From NCBI RefSeq assembly GCF_018380615.1, contig NZ_JAGYVZ010000023.1, positions 1-61,269 on the forward strand: a DNA stretch of 61,269 nt, given 5' to 3'. A program made the translations under genes and the position numbers. This stretch comes from Flavobacterium psychroterrae (GTDB taxonomy: Bacteria; Bacteroidota; Bacteroidia; Flavobacteriales; Flavobacteriaceae). Shown here in pieces: positions 30,760 to 38,756 of the stretch. Position 1 is the first letter of the stretch, and each line of letters begins with the position of its first letter. The notes under the pieces were generated by a model. It made no database searches, was not told the DNA's origin, and saw only the letters and a program-made list of their open reading frames with translations.

Positions 30760-31338
30760 TTAGTTTCCGATTACCACTTTAGGGAAACGAATAATTTTGT
30801 CTCCTAATTTGTATCCTTTTTCGATAACATCAACAATTTTCCCTTTTAATTTATCAGACGGAGCTGGAATTTGGGTAATTGCCTCAGCAAAATCAGCATT
30901 AAAAGTATCACCTGCTCTTACTTCAACTTGCTCTAAACCTTTAGAAACCAAAGTGCTTTTCAATTTTTCATGAATTAACTCCACTCCTTTTTTCAAATTT
31001 TCATCTTCAGATTTGTTGATTTCTACAGTTGCTCTGTCAAAATCATCTAAAACTGGAAGCATTGCTAACAAAACTTCTTGATTTGCTGTTTTAAACAAAT
31101 CCATACGTTCTTTTGAAGTTCTTTTTTTATAATTTTCAAATTCAGCAAATAATCTCAAGAATTTATCTTTTTCTTTTGCCAAGTCTTGAGCTAATTGCTC
31201 TTCAACACTTAATTCTTCAACAATTAATTGCTCGCCATTGGCATTATTTTCTAACGTTGCATCATCTAATTCTTGATCGAACTCTGTATTTTCCGTAGTC
31301 ATATTACTTTTATTTTTAAAAATATTTTTAAACTTCAT
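30760..31338 (-). CDS. grpE: nucleotide exchange factor GrpE
   Basis: A 192-residue GrpE, which releases ADP from DnaK. It has an acidic disordered N-terminus (about 14-45), a long coiled coil (about 48-110, EEQLAQDLAKEKDKFLRLFA in its first part), and the C-terminal beta domain ending VIEKGYKLGDKIIRFPKVVIG. The start at 31338 fits the promoter 24 nt upstream; the ATG at 31302 (MTTENTEFDQE) is an alternative. It heads the grpE-dnaJ operon. Confidence 0.95.
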   Translation of the reverse strand: MKFKNIFKNKSNMTTENTEFDQELDDATLENNANGEQLIVEELSVEEQLAQDLAKEKDKFLRLFAEFENYKKRTSKERMDLFKTANQEVLLAMLPVLDDFDRATVEINKSEDENLKKGVELIHEKLKSTLVSKGLEQVEVRAGDTFNADFAEAITQIPAPSDKLKGKIVDVIEKGYKLGDKIIRFPKVVIGN

Positions 31339-31361
31339 TTTGTATTCTTTCTGTTGGATTG

Positions 31362-31393
31362 CAAAAGTACTGCCAAATCTTTTAAAATGTCAA
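31362..31393 (-). promoter_or_regulatory. promoter of grpE-dnaJ
   Basis: On the minus strand a TTTG (-33, its G at 31391), a 21-nt spacer, and TACTTTTG (-7, 31369-31362) give a full match to the Bacteroidota consensus. The predicted start is near 31356, an 18-nt leader to the ATG. I see no CIRCE operator or sigma-32-like box. Confidence 0.75.
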
Positions 31394-31592
31394 ATTGTCA
31401 CTTTATTAAAACTGAGCGATTTAAAAAGTAATATTACAACTAAGAAATTTAGTATAATTTTAAGACTATTACGTTTTAGTTTATACTATATTTGGGATTC
31501 CAATTTGAAAATTAAAGATTACCTATCAAAATTGAATTTAAGGGTTGGCCTCGGCTTCATAAATAATTATTAATTCAAGTTTACCTTATATT

Positions 31593-31627
31593 AAAAAAGC
31601 TTCGCCTATTACAGACGAAGCTTTTTT
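31593..31627. terminator. bidirectional intrinsic terminator
   Basis: A perfect 12-bp stem AAAAAAGCTTCG / CGAAGCTTTTTT with an 11-nt loop and T's on both strands. No gene ends nearby on the plus strand; on the minus strand it is a second barrier between tRNA-Trp and grpE. Confidence 0.75.
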
Positions 31628-31781
31628 TTGTTTTTGTTTTTTTTATCGCATAGAACACAAAGGTTTTACGCAGAGTTGACAAAGATTTAAGTTGTTTATG
31701 CAATCTAATTCGCCAAAGCTCTGTGAACTTTGTACTTGTATAACCTATACTTCGACAAAGATCTCTGCCTTTCTCTATTGT

Positions 31782-31823
31782 AAAAAAAAAAATCGCAAAA
31801 CTATGTATTAGATAGCTTTGCGA
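31782..31823 (-). terminator. terminator of tRNA-Trp
   Basis: TCGCAAAACTAT (31793-31804) faces ATAGCTTTGCGA (31812-31823) with one mismatch. On the minus strand the hairpin is followed by about eleven T's (31792-31782). It lies 65 nt past the 3' end of tRNA-Trp. Confidence 0.8.
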
Positions 31824-31887
31824 ATTTTATGCTTTTTGAAAATATTCTTAGATAAAAAACTTTACGTTCTTTGCGATAAAAATAGTG

Positions 31888-31958
31888 CACGGGCGGAGGG
31901 ATTCGAACCCCCATCAACGGTTTTGGAGACCGCTATTCTACCCTTGAACTACGCCCGT
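31888..31958 (-). tRNA. tRNA-Trp (anticodon CCA)
   Basis: The minus strand folds as a complete 71-nt tRNA: acceptor arms ACGGGCG / CGCCCGT, anticodon loop CTCCAAA with anticodon CCA, T loop TTCGAAT, and discriminator G, as expected for bacterial tRNA-Trp. The 3' CCA is not encoded. It stands alone, with a strong terminator downstream, and not next to tuf/secE as often seen in this phylum, so the genome may hold another copy. Confidence 0.95.
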
Positions 31959-32142
31959 AATAAGCCGCAAATTAAAAGTTTTTTTTCTTCTCTGGCAACT
32001 ATTTCACACAGAGATTTAAAAAGAAAATCCTTTAAAATCGCGTAATCTGGGGCAAAAACCTTCACTCCAAACAGTTAACTTAGCAAAGTATTTTTCAATT
32101 CCTGAAATCTACATAAACCTGTTCACTTTAAACTAAATTTTA

Positions 32143-32241
32143 TTTCACGCAGATTTAAAAAAGATTTAGCCAGATTAAAGCAGATTTACTTTATATAAAA
32201 ATCAAATTTAATTTGCTTTAATCTGCAAAATCTGCGTGAAA
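32143..32241. repeat. CGCAGATTT/AAATCTGCG inverted repeat
   Basis: Outer arms TTTCACGCAGATTT (32143-32156) and AAATCTGCGTGAAA (32228-32241) pair perfectly over 14 bp. Inner words CAGATTAAAGCAGATT and TTTGCTTTAATCTG pair again. It lies 53 bp beyond the hisS stop. A closely related, more perfect copy is at 39374-39445. The rest of 31959-32293 shows no gene. Confidence 0.75.
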
Positions 32242-32293
32242 CAAAAAGCCAAATAATTCTTTTAATCTGTGGCAAAAACACTTTACAATCAAC

Positions 32294-33721
32294 TTATGCC
32301 AATAAAGCATTTTTCAATCCTTCAAAATCAACTGAAATCTGTTCTCCTGAAACTAAATTTTTAAGAGAATATGAATTATTTGCAATTTCCTGATCGCCTG
32401 CAATTACAGCAAACGGAATCAAGCGTTTATCAGCATATTGAAACTGCTTGCCCACTTTTACATTATCAGGATACAATTCTACTTTTATATTTTCTTGTCG
32501 TAATTTCTGAATCGCTTTCGAAGCGTATAAAGCTTCAGCATCTCCATAATTGATAAACAACGCTTTTGAAGTTGCTGCTACAGTTTCAGGAAACAATTGC
32601 AATTCTTCCAGAACTAAATAAATTCGGTCCAAACCAAAAGAAATTCCAACTCCACTCATGTTTTTCAAACCAAAAATACCCGTTAAATCATCATATCTTC
32701 CGCCACCGCCAATAGAACCCATTGAAACGGTTTTTGGGGCGGCTACTTCAAAAATAGCTCCCGTATAATAATTTAATCCACGCGCAAGAGTTACATCAAG
32801 ATCTAAAGTTGCAGTTGACAAACCTAAAGTTGCCACATTGTCACAAATAAATTTCAATTCCTCAACACCTTTCATTCCTTCTTCTGATTCTGTTAATAAA
32901 CTGGAAAGTTGATTGATTTTATCCGAAAAAGTTCCGCTAAAACTAAAAAGCGGCTGTACTTTAACCAATGCTTCTTCGGCAATACCTTTTTCAATCATTT
33001 CTTTTTTAGCACCATCTTCACCAATTTTATCCAGTTTATCAAGAGCCACCGTAAAATCAATCAATTTATCCGAAGCACCGATAACTTCAGCAATTCCGGA
33101 TAAAATTTTTCTATTATTGATTTTGATCGTAACACCTTCTAAACCTAAAGAAGTGAAAACTGTATCATATAATTGAACCAATTCTACTTCCTGCCATAAT
33201 GATTTTGAACCTACAACATCGGCATCACATTGGTAAAATTCTCTATAACGTCCTCTTTGAGGTCTGTCTGCTCTCCAAACAGGTTGAATTTGATATCTTT
33301 TAAAAGGAAATTCAATTTCGTTTTGGTGTTGTACCACATATCTCGCGAACGGAACAGTTAAATCATAACGCAAGGCTTTTTCAGAAATTTTTCCGGTAAA
33401 TTTATTCAGTTCAATTCTTTGATCAAGATTAATTGTTTCTGCCGAATTAACTTGCAGAGATTCTATTGATTCCGGTAATTCAATTTTATTTTTATTGAAG
33501 AAAAAGTTTCCTGAATTCAATATTTTAAAAATCAGTCGATCACCTTCTTCTCCGTATTTACCCATTAAAGTATCTGAATTTTCAAACGACGGAGTTTCGA
33601 TTGGCTGAAACCCAAATTTCTCAAAATTATTTTTTATTGTCTGAATAATATATTGACGTTTTGACACCTCTGCAGGCGAAAAATCTCTTGTTCCTTGTGG
33701 TATGCTTGGTTTTGAAGCCAT
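32294..33721 (-). CDS. hisS: histidyl-tRNA synthetase
   Basis: A 475-residue class II synthetase that charges tRNA-His. The opening PSIPQGTRDFSP is the family signature; motif 2 appears around FYQCDADVVG after RADRPQRGRYREF; the His-A peptide ARGLNYYTGAIFEV and GSIGGGGRYDDL are clear; the C-terminal anticodon-binding domain follows (about 385-470). It is longer than the 420-residue E. coli enzyme because of an insert at about 65-110 (FFNKNKIELPESIESLQVN), a form seen in Bacteroidota. A TTAGAT-type repeat lies upstream. Confidence 0.95.
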   Translation of the reverse strand: MASKPSIPQGTRDFSPAEVSKRQYIIQTIKNNFEKFGFQPIETPSFENSDTLMGKYGEEGDRLIFKILNSGNFFFNKNKIELPESIESLQVNSAETINLDQRIELNKFTGKISEKALRYDLTVPFARYVVQHQNEIEFPFKRYQIQPVWRADRPQRGRYREFYQCDADVVGSKSLWQEVELVQLYDTVFTSLGLEGVTIKINNRKILSGIAEVIGASDKLIDFTVALDKLDKIGEDGAKKEMIEKGIAEEALVKVQPLFSFSGTFSDKINQLSSLLTESEEGMKGVEELKFICDNVATLGLSTATLDLDVTLARGLNYYTGAIFEVAAPKTVSMGSIGGGGRYDDLTGIFGLKNMSGVGISFGLDRIYLVLEELQLFPETVAATSKALFINYGDAEALYASKAIQKLRQENIKVELYPDNVKVGKQFQYADKRLIPFAVIAGDQEIANNSYSLKNLVSGEQISVDFEGLKNALLA

Positions 33722-33725
33722 TTTT

Positions 33726-33800
33726 TAGATCTTTAGATTATTGGATCTTTAGATTATGAGATTTCACTTGCCTGAAGTCTTACATCTAAATGATCTTTTA
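33726..33800. repeat. TTTAGATTATTGGATC periodic repeat
   Basis: TTTAGATTATTGGATCTTTA and variants repeat upstream of hisS, with inverse words (ATCTAAATGATCTTTTAGAT) at 33784-33803 forming a small palindrome. It is the same family as 28381-28484. Confidence 0.6.
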
Positions 33801-33931
33801 GATTATTGTATTTTCTCAGAATTAGATTCCTCTATTTCTAATGGACTGCAAATATCTTATTTTTTAAAATAAATAATGCCTGTTCGAAAACAAACTTGTA
33901 ACAAAAAACGTATTTTCGTGACAAATTGGTC

Positions 33932-35176
33932 ATGATGCTAAAATTATTTAAAGAAAATATCCGAATTGCTTTTGGTTCTATCAAAACACAATTGTTGCGT
34001 ACCATTCTTACCGTATTAATTATTGCGATTGGGATTACTGCTTTGGTGGGAATTTTAACCGTTGTAACAGCACTTAATAATACCATTTCAACCAATTTTG
34101 CTTCTATGGGAGCAAATACTTTCAACATTAACCAATACGAAAACAACCTTAAAAATCGCGGAAGCAACGAACGTGAAATTGTAAATCCTATTATTTCATA
34201 TCCGGAAGCAGTTGCTTTTAAAAACAAATATAAATATCCTTTTACTGAAACTTCTTTATCGTTCACAGCTACTAAAACAGCAGAAGTTAAATATTTAGAT
34301 AAAAAAACAGATCCGGAAATTAAAATTCTTGGTGTCGATGAACATTTTATCGCCAACTCTGGTTTAGAAATTAGTTCAGGACGTAGTTTTAATCAATTTG
34401 ATATTGACAATAACACTTATTCCTGCATTGTAGGATCTGATTTTGAGAAAGGATTATTAAAAGATCTGAACCCAATTGATAAAATAATTTCAATTCGCGG
34501 TGCTCGTTTTAAAGTTATTGGCGTTTTAAAAGAAAAAGGATCAACGTTTGGAAACAGTCAGGATTTACGCGTTTTAATTCCAATTCAGGTGGCGCGTTCC
34601 TTATTTACTGCCCCAAATATCAATTATACAATGAGCGTAATGGTTTCTAAAAAAGAACTTTTAGACCAGGCGATTGACAATGCAACAAGTACAATGCGAA
34701 GAGTTCGAAAATTGAGTCCAACGCGTGACAATAATTTCGGAATTGGACGCAGCGATGATTTGATAAATCGTATTCTGGGAATCACAAAATATTTGGGCTG
34801 GGCATCATGGATCATCAGCGTTATTACCATTTTAGGATCTTCAATTGCATTAATGAACATCATGATTGTTTCGGTTACAGAACGTACGAGAGAAATAGGA
34901 GTTCGAAAAGCTTTAGGCGCAAAAAAAATAACGATTGCCGTTCAGTTTTTTATCGAAACTTTATTGATTGGACAAATTGGAGGTTTAATAGGTATTGTAA
35001 TCGGAATCCTTTTAGGTTTTGCCATTGCAACCGCAATGAGTTTTGTATTTGTAGTGCCGTGGGTTGCGATTTTTGCCGCTTTTGGGACCAGTTTTACCGT
35101 TGCAATCGTTTCCGGTTTATATCCGGCAATCAAAGCATCAAAACTCGATCCTATTGAGGCTTTGCGTTATGAATAG
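33932..35176 (+). CDS. MacB-like ABC transporter permease (FtsX domain)
   Basis: A 414-residue inner-membrane protein from the ATG at 33932: first span at about 18-42, a MacB_PCD-type periplasmic domain (about 45-285), then three spans with an FtsX domain (LGSSIALMNIMIVSVTERTR..GVRKALGAKK, split here) and ending in SGLYPAIKASKLDPIEALRYE-like sequence that defines the family. MacB-type systems are mechanotransmitters that drive lipoprotein or toxin export. The matching ATPase is not adjacent, so it must be encoded elsewhere. A TTG two codons earlier (33926) is a poorer start. Confidence 0.9.
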   Translation: MMLKLFKENIRIAFGSIKTQLLRTILTVLIIAIGITALVGILTVVTALNNTISTNFASMGANTFNINQYENNLKNRGSNEREIVNPIISYPEAVAFKNKYKYPFTETSLSFTATKTAEVKYLDKKTDPEIKILGVDEHFIANSGLEISSGRSFNQFDIDNNTYSCIVGSDFEKGLLKDLNPIDKIISIRGARFKVIGVLKEKGSTFGNSQDLRVLIPIQVARSLFTAPNINYTMSVMVSKKELLDQAIDNATSTMRRVRKLSPTRDNNFGIGRSDDLINRILGITKYLGWASWIISVITILGSSIALMNIMIVSVTERTREIGVRKALGAKKITIAVQFFIETLLIGQIGGLIGIVIGILLGFAIATAMSFVFVVPWVAIFAAFGTSFTVAIVSGLYPAIKASKLDPIEALRYE

Positions 35177-35178
35177 TT

Positions 35179-35330
35179 TTCAGTATTCAGTTTTCAGTCG
35201 CAGTTTTCAGTGAAATGTGAATAATCTTTGAAGCAGAAATTTATCATTTCAAAAGAACTTTTGTCCCGCTATACGCTACAATCTTTTATGCCGAACGCCG
35301 GCATAAAAGGATTTTCACTTCTATCGGGGC
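35179..35330. repeat. TTTTCAGT repeat plus TTTTATGCCG hairpin element
   Basis: Just after the permease stop come TTTTCAGTATTCAGTTTTCA and CGCAGTTTTCAGT words (35178-35210). At 35263-35330 follows a separate element: CCCGCTATACGCTACAATC, the hairpin TTTTATGCCG-AACGC-CGGCATAAAA (35284-35308), then CTATCGGGGC. The flanks CCCG and CGGG(G) could close a larger stem. Confidence 0.65.
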
Positions 35331-35373
35331 TAGATTAGAAGTTTAATTATTTTCAGTAACTTCTCTTAAAAAA

Positions 35374-36240
35374 TTATGCAGTTTTAGAAACCTTGCAGGA
35401 AATCATTCTGTCATTATCATAAATATCTCTTCGTAATTCGATATTTTTAAAATCCATTTTTTCAAGTAACTCTCTTGTTTCGTCGCCTAAATACTGATTG
35501 ATTTCAAAATACAATTGTCCGTTATCCAAAAGATTATTTTGTGCCAGATCTGCTATTTTTCTATAGAAAATCAGTGCATCATTATCATCTACAAAAAGTG
35601 CCAGATGCGGTTCATAATCCAGAACATTCTTTTTAATTTCCTCTTTCTCTAAATTTCGAACATAAGGCGGATTCGAAACAATAATGTCAAAATTACATTT
35701 CAAAGCTTCTGTCTCTAAAATATTCTGAAGCATAAAAGTTACTCCGGTTTTATTATTAATTGCATTTCGTTTTGCAGTTTCTATGGCTTTTTTCGAAACA
35801 TCAATACCGTAAACTTCAGCATTTGGGATATTTTTCGCCAGAGAAATGGCAATACAACCGCTTCCTGTACCAATATCAAGGATTTTTATTTTTTTAGAAG
35901 TATCAATTTTTGAATTTTCATTGATAATCCATTCGACTAATTCTTCTGTTTCAGGTCTCGGAATCAAGACATTTTCATTGACTTCAAAATCCAATCCATA
36001 AAAATGAGTTTTTCCCAGTAAATACTGGATAGGAACTTCTTTTTTTAATTCCGTTAAAAAGGAATCCCAAACCACAAAATCGTTTTCTGAAAACGTCAAT
36101 TCATGATTTAAGGCTAAATCAATTTGTCGTAATTTATGTTTGTCTTCTAATATTAAATAGAAAAAACTCTCCGCTTCATATGCATCGTAAAAAGGGGATA
36201 ATTCTTTTATAAATTGAGTACGATATTGTTTGATTCTCAT
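35374..36240 (-). CDS. prmC: peptide chain release factor N5-glutamine methyltransferase PrmC
   Basis: A 288-residue enzyme that methylates the GGQ glutamine of release factors RF1 and RF2. An N-terminal helical domain holds PRPETE (95-100); the SAM motif is DIGTGSG (122-128); the catalytic NPPY is at 190-193 with VRN behind it. The length is normal. It is preceded by a lipoprotein gene and a GNAT gene on the same strand (74-bp and 4-bp gaps), which may be one transcript starting at the -7 box at 37644-37637. Confidence 0.95.
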   Translation of the reverse strand: MRIKQYRTQFIKELSPFYDAYEAESFFYLILEDKHKLRQIDLALNHELTFSENDFVVWDSFLTELKKEVPIQYLLGKTHFYGLDFEVNENVLIPRPETEELVEWIINENSKIDTSKKIKILDIGTGSGCIAISLAKNIPNAEVYGIDVSKKAIETAKRNAINNKTGVTFMLQNILETEALKCNFDIIVSNPPYVRNLEKEEIKKNVLDYEPHLALFVDDNDALIFYRKIADLAQNNLLDNGQLYFEINQYLGDETRELLEKMDFKNIELRRDIYDNDRMISCKVSKTA

Positions 36241-36314
36241 TTTGAGTTTATTTTAAACGCCGCAGCTTTTTGTCAATTATTACCATTATCTAAACTATTA
36301 ACTTTATTATATTC

Positions 36315-37121
36315 CTAGCAATCAAACTGAACTGCTATTTCGGCAACCTTTTTCATCGCTTCATCATTTGTAGCTTTTGATGAAAGAAATAAAATTACCC
36401 GCTCTTCTTCATAATTTCTACTTGCACTAAAAATCAAATCCAGTTTTCCGTCTCCATCGATATCTCCTGCAAAAAGCAATGCTACAAATGTATCATCAAA
36501 CGACTCTTCGGCTAAAAGCAGTTTCTCAACGCCATTAACCGCCGTTAAAAAAAGTTTATAATTTGCTACATTTTTAAAAACTTTGTCATCATCATTGTCT
36601 GAATCTGTTTTATCCTCAGATAAAACTTTTCCTTCCGCTCTAAGAACGTAATTAATACCATTAAATGTATACGTTACTTTTTCTTTTGGCCAAACTTTGT
36701 GTTTATTAATTTTCAAAGACTTAATCTTCCCTACTTTCAAACCCGGATAATCCATAAAAACAATCGTTTTATTTTTCGAAATAATTGACTGTAAAGAATC
36801 TCCGGAACATTCGTCAAATCCTTTTTCTATTTTAAAATCGGCTTTTGCCAAATAATATTCACCGTTATTTTCATATAAATCTATCCATTTATCCGTTAAA
36901 GACGCAGCCGGATTTACCTCATAAGTTCGATAACTGCGTGGTAACAAAATGTCAAAATCATTTTTAATTTTTTCATCAGCTGCAACTTCATTCTCTTTTA
37001 CAGAATCTTTTACAACAGTTTTATTAGCAACTTTAACCTTTTTATCTGCCTTTTTTTGTTTAGAATTATTACAAGAAAACAAAACTGAAACTAAAACAAT
37101 TCCAAAAACAATTTTTTTCAT
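36315..37121 (-). CDS. lipoprotein with FG-GAP-like calcium loop
   Basis: A 268-residue lipoprotein: lipobox LFSC with Cys17, a Lys/Asn/Glu-rich linker (18-50), then a beta-rich domain. Near the C-terminus DIDGDGKLDLIFSAS is an EF-hand-like calcium loop of the FG-GAP/VCBS type. The mature protein should be attached to a membrane facing the periplasm or the cell surface. The function is unknown. It starts 4 bp after the GNAT stop, so the two are co-transcribed. Confidence 0.75.
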   Translation of the reverse strand: MKKIVFGIVLVSVLFSCNNSKQKKADKKVKVANKTVVKDSVKENEVAADEKIKNDFDILLPRSYRTYEVNPAASLTDKWIDLYENNGEYYLAKADFKIEKGFDECSGDSLQSIISKNKTIVFMDYPGLKVGKIKSLKINKHKVWPKEKVTYTFNGINYVLRAEGKVLSEDKTDSDNDDDKVFKNVANYKLFLTAVNGVEKLLLAEESFDDTFVALLFAGDIDGDGKLDLIFSASRNYEEERVILFLSSKATNDEAMKKVAEIAVQFDC

Positions 37122-37125
37122 ATGA

Positions 37126-37611
37126 TTATAAAACTTTTAGCATCCAAACTGGACAAGAACTATGCCCAGTATTTCCTAATGGTGCATCTAAATATTCAAA
37201 ACCTGATTTTTTATATAATTTTTGGGCGGCATGCATAAATGGCATTGTCTCGATATAACATTTTTCAAAACCAAAAATTCTTCCTTGTTCCAAGCATTTT
37301 TCTATCATTTGTGCTCCAATTCCTAAACCACGGGTTTCCGGTAAAAAATACATTTTTTGTAATTCACAAATCTTGGGATCACCATTTTCTAAAGGCGCAA
37401 CTCCTGAACAGCCCACAATTTTACCTTCGTTTTCAACTACAAAATAAGCTGATTTTGGTTTGTTATATTCTTCAAACATTAAATCTAAATACGGATCTGC
37501 ATATGCTGTACCTACTTTTGGTATTTCCATTTCATCAAAAACTGATCGTATTAATTGAGCAACTGCTTGATTGTCTTCTTTTTTAATTCTTCTGATAATC
37601 CAATTTTCCAT
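37126..37611 (-). CDS. GNAT-family N-acetyltransferase
   Basis: A 161-residue acetyltransferase with the acetyl-CoA loop in LPETRGLGIGAQMIEKCLEQ (motif A), the core strand CYIETMPFMHAAQKLYKKSGF (motif B, partly quoted), and a cis-Pro containing N-terminus. The substrate is unknown. A TACTTTTG box on the minus strand (37644-37637) lies 26 nt upstream, sharing the gap with the ribD promoter. Confidence 0.85.
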   Translation of the reverse strand: MENWIIRRIKKEDNQAVAQLIRSVFDEMEIPKVGTAYADPYLDLMFEEYNKPKSAYFVVENEGKIVGCSGVAPLENGDPKICELQKMYFLPETRGLGIGAQMIEKCLEQGRIFGFEKCYIETMPFMHAAQKLYKKSGFEYLDAPLGNTGHSSCPVWMLKVL

Positions 37612-37636
37612 ATTTTTTTATTCGTATAACTTCTTA

Positions 37637-37702
37637 CAAAAGTAAAAAATACTTTTTGATAGTTTCTTAACTTATGCCTAAACTCAAAAATAACTACTTT
37701 TG
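37637..37702. promoter_or_regulatory. divergent promoters for the GNAT operon and ribD
   Basis: Two perfect -7 boxes lie 50 bp apart: TACTTTTG on the minus strand at 37644-37637 (GNAT) and TACTTTTG on the plus strand at 37695-37702 (ribD). No -33 TTG at good spacing is obvious for either. The ribD box ends 4 nt before its GTG start codon. There is no FMN riboswitch in this gap. Confidence 0.6.
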
Positions 37703-37706
37703 CACT

Positions 37707-38756
37707 GTGAATATACATGAAAAATACATAAAACGCTGCATTGAACTGGCACAAAATGGCTTTGGAACTACATATCCTAATCCAATGGTGGGAAGTGTAA
37801 TTGTTTACGAAAACCAAATAATTGGTGAAGGCTGGCATAAAAAAGCCGGACAACCACACGCCGAAGTCAACGCAATTCGATCTGTCGAAGATAAATCGTT
37901 ATTAAAAAACGCTACCATATATGTGAGTTTAGAACCTTGCAGCCATTTTGGAAAAACACCTCCTTGTTGTGACTTAATAATAGAACACAAAATCCCGAAT
38001 GTGGTTGTAGGAACTGTAGATCCTAATGAAAAAGTTGCCGGAAACGGCATAAAAAAATTAATTGCAGCAGGCGCAAATGTGACAGTTGGTGTTTTAGAAA
38101 AAGAATGCAACGAACTCAACAAACGCTTTTTTACCTTTCATCAGCAAAAAAGACCTTATATTATATTGAAATGGGCGGAAAGCCAAGACGGATTTTTATC
38201 TCCTGAAAAAGAGATTAATCAGGATCGAAAACCTATCTGGATTACCAATCAATATTCAAGACAATTGGTACATAAGTGGCGCAGTGAGGAACAGGCAATT
38301 TTAGCAGGAACTCAAACTGTTATTGATGATAATCCGAAATTAAATACCAGAGACTGGTCAGGAAATAATCCGGTTAGAGTTGTTTTAGATCAAAAGAATC
38401 GCATTTCAAAGGAGAGTTTTATTTTTGATGATACTGTTAAAACAATTGTTTTTACAAAATCTGAAATTAGCTTTCAGACAGAAAACACTAACTTTGAAGT
38501 AATTGATTTTAATCAAAATATAATTCCGCAGATTTTAGCTGTTTTACATCAAAATCAAATTCAGTCTATTATTATCGAAGGCGGACTGAAAACATTGCAA
38601 TCTTTTATAGATGAAAATATTTGGGATGAAGCGAGGATTTTTATCGGAAAAGCTACTTTCGAAAAAGGAACAAAAGCTCCAAATATTCAGAAGAAAAATT
38701 TGACTAAAACTTACATTCAAAGCGATGAATTAATAAACATTAGAAATCATGATTGA
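37707..38756 (+). CDS. ribD: bifunctional riboflavin deaminase/reductase RibD
   Basis: From the GTG at 37707 (VNIHEKYIKRCIELA) it is 349 residues. The deaminase domain (1-145) has the zinc ligands in HAEVNAI and PCSHFGKTPPCCD; the reductase domain follows (about 150-345, RVVLDQKNRI, IIIEGGLKTLQSFI). It carries out the second and third steps of riboflavin synthesis. An ATG at 37674 would add 11 residues but lies upstream of the -7 box, so it is disfavoured. The HAD gene starts 8 bp before its stop codon ends. Confidence 0.92.
   Translation: MNIHEKYIKRCIELAQNGFGTTYPNPMVGSVIVYENQIIGEGWHKKAGQPHAEVNAIRSVEDKSLLKNATIYVSLEPCSHFGKTPPCCDLIIEHKIPNVVVGTVDPNEKVAGNGIKKLIAAGANVTVGVLEKECNELNKRFFTFHQQKRPYIILKWAESQDGFLSPEKEINQDRKPIWITNQYSRQLVHKWRSEEQAILAGTQTVIDDNPKLNTRDWSGNNPVRVVLDQKNRISKESFIFDDTVKTIVFTKSEISFQTENTNFEVIDFNQNIIPQILAVLHQNQIQSIIIEGGLKTLQSFIDENIWDEARIFIGKATFEKGTKAPNIQKKNLTKTYIQSDELINIRNHD

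Larger units (their letters stand above)
31394..31887. other. gap of ~500 bp between grpE promoter and tRNA-Trp
   Basis: No credible gene. It contains a bidirectional hairpin (31593-31627), a stretch of words such as ACAAAGGTTTTACGCAGAG and CCAAAGCTCTGTGAACTTTG that can pair imperfectly (about 31650-31735), and the tRNA terminator at 31782-31823. Confidence 0.5.

Noticed and set aside
31340..31573. ORF of 77 codons on the plus strand opposite the grpE promoter
   Set aside because: It crosses the grpE promoter in antisense, has no recognisable domain, and no promoter box of its own.
31818..32045. ORF of 75 codons on the plus strand containing EGFEPPSTVLETAILPLNYA
   Set aside because: This peptide is the antisense translation of tRNA-Trp (31888-31958), a well-known false ORF.
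34807..35157. ORF of 116 codons inside the MacB-like permease, other frame
   Set aside because: A shadow frame rich in Cys, Arg and Asn; the permease frame has clear membrane spans and the FtsX signature here.
37612..37706. FMN riboswitch before ribD
   Set aside because: The gap is under 100 bp, filled by two divergent promoters, and shows none of the conserved FMN-element stems.
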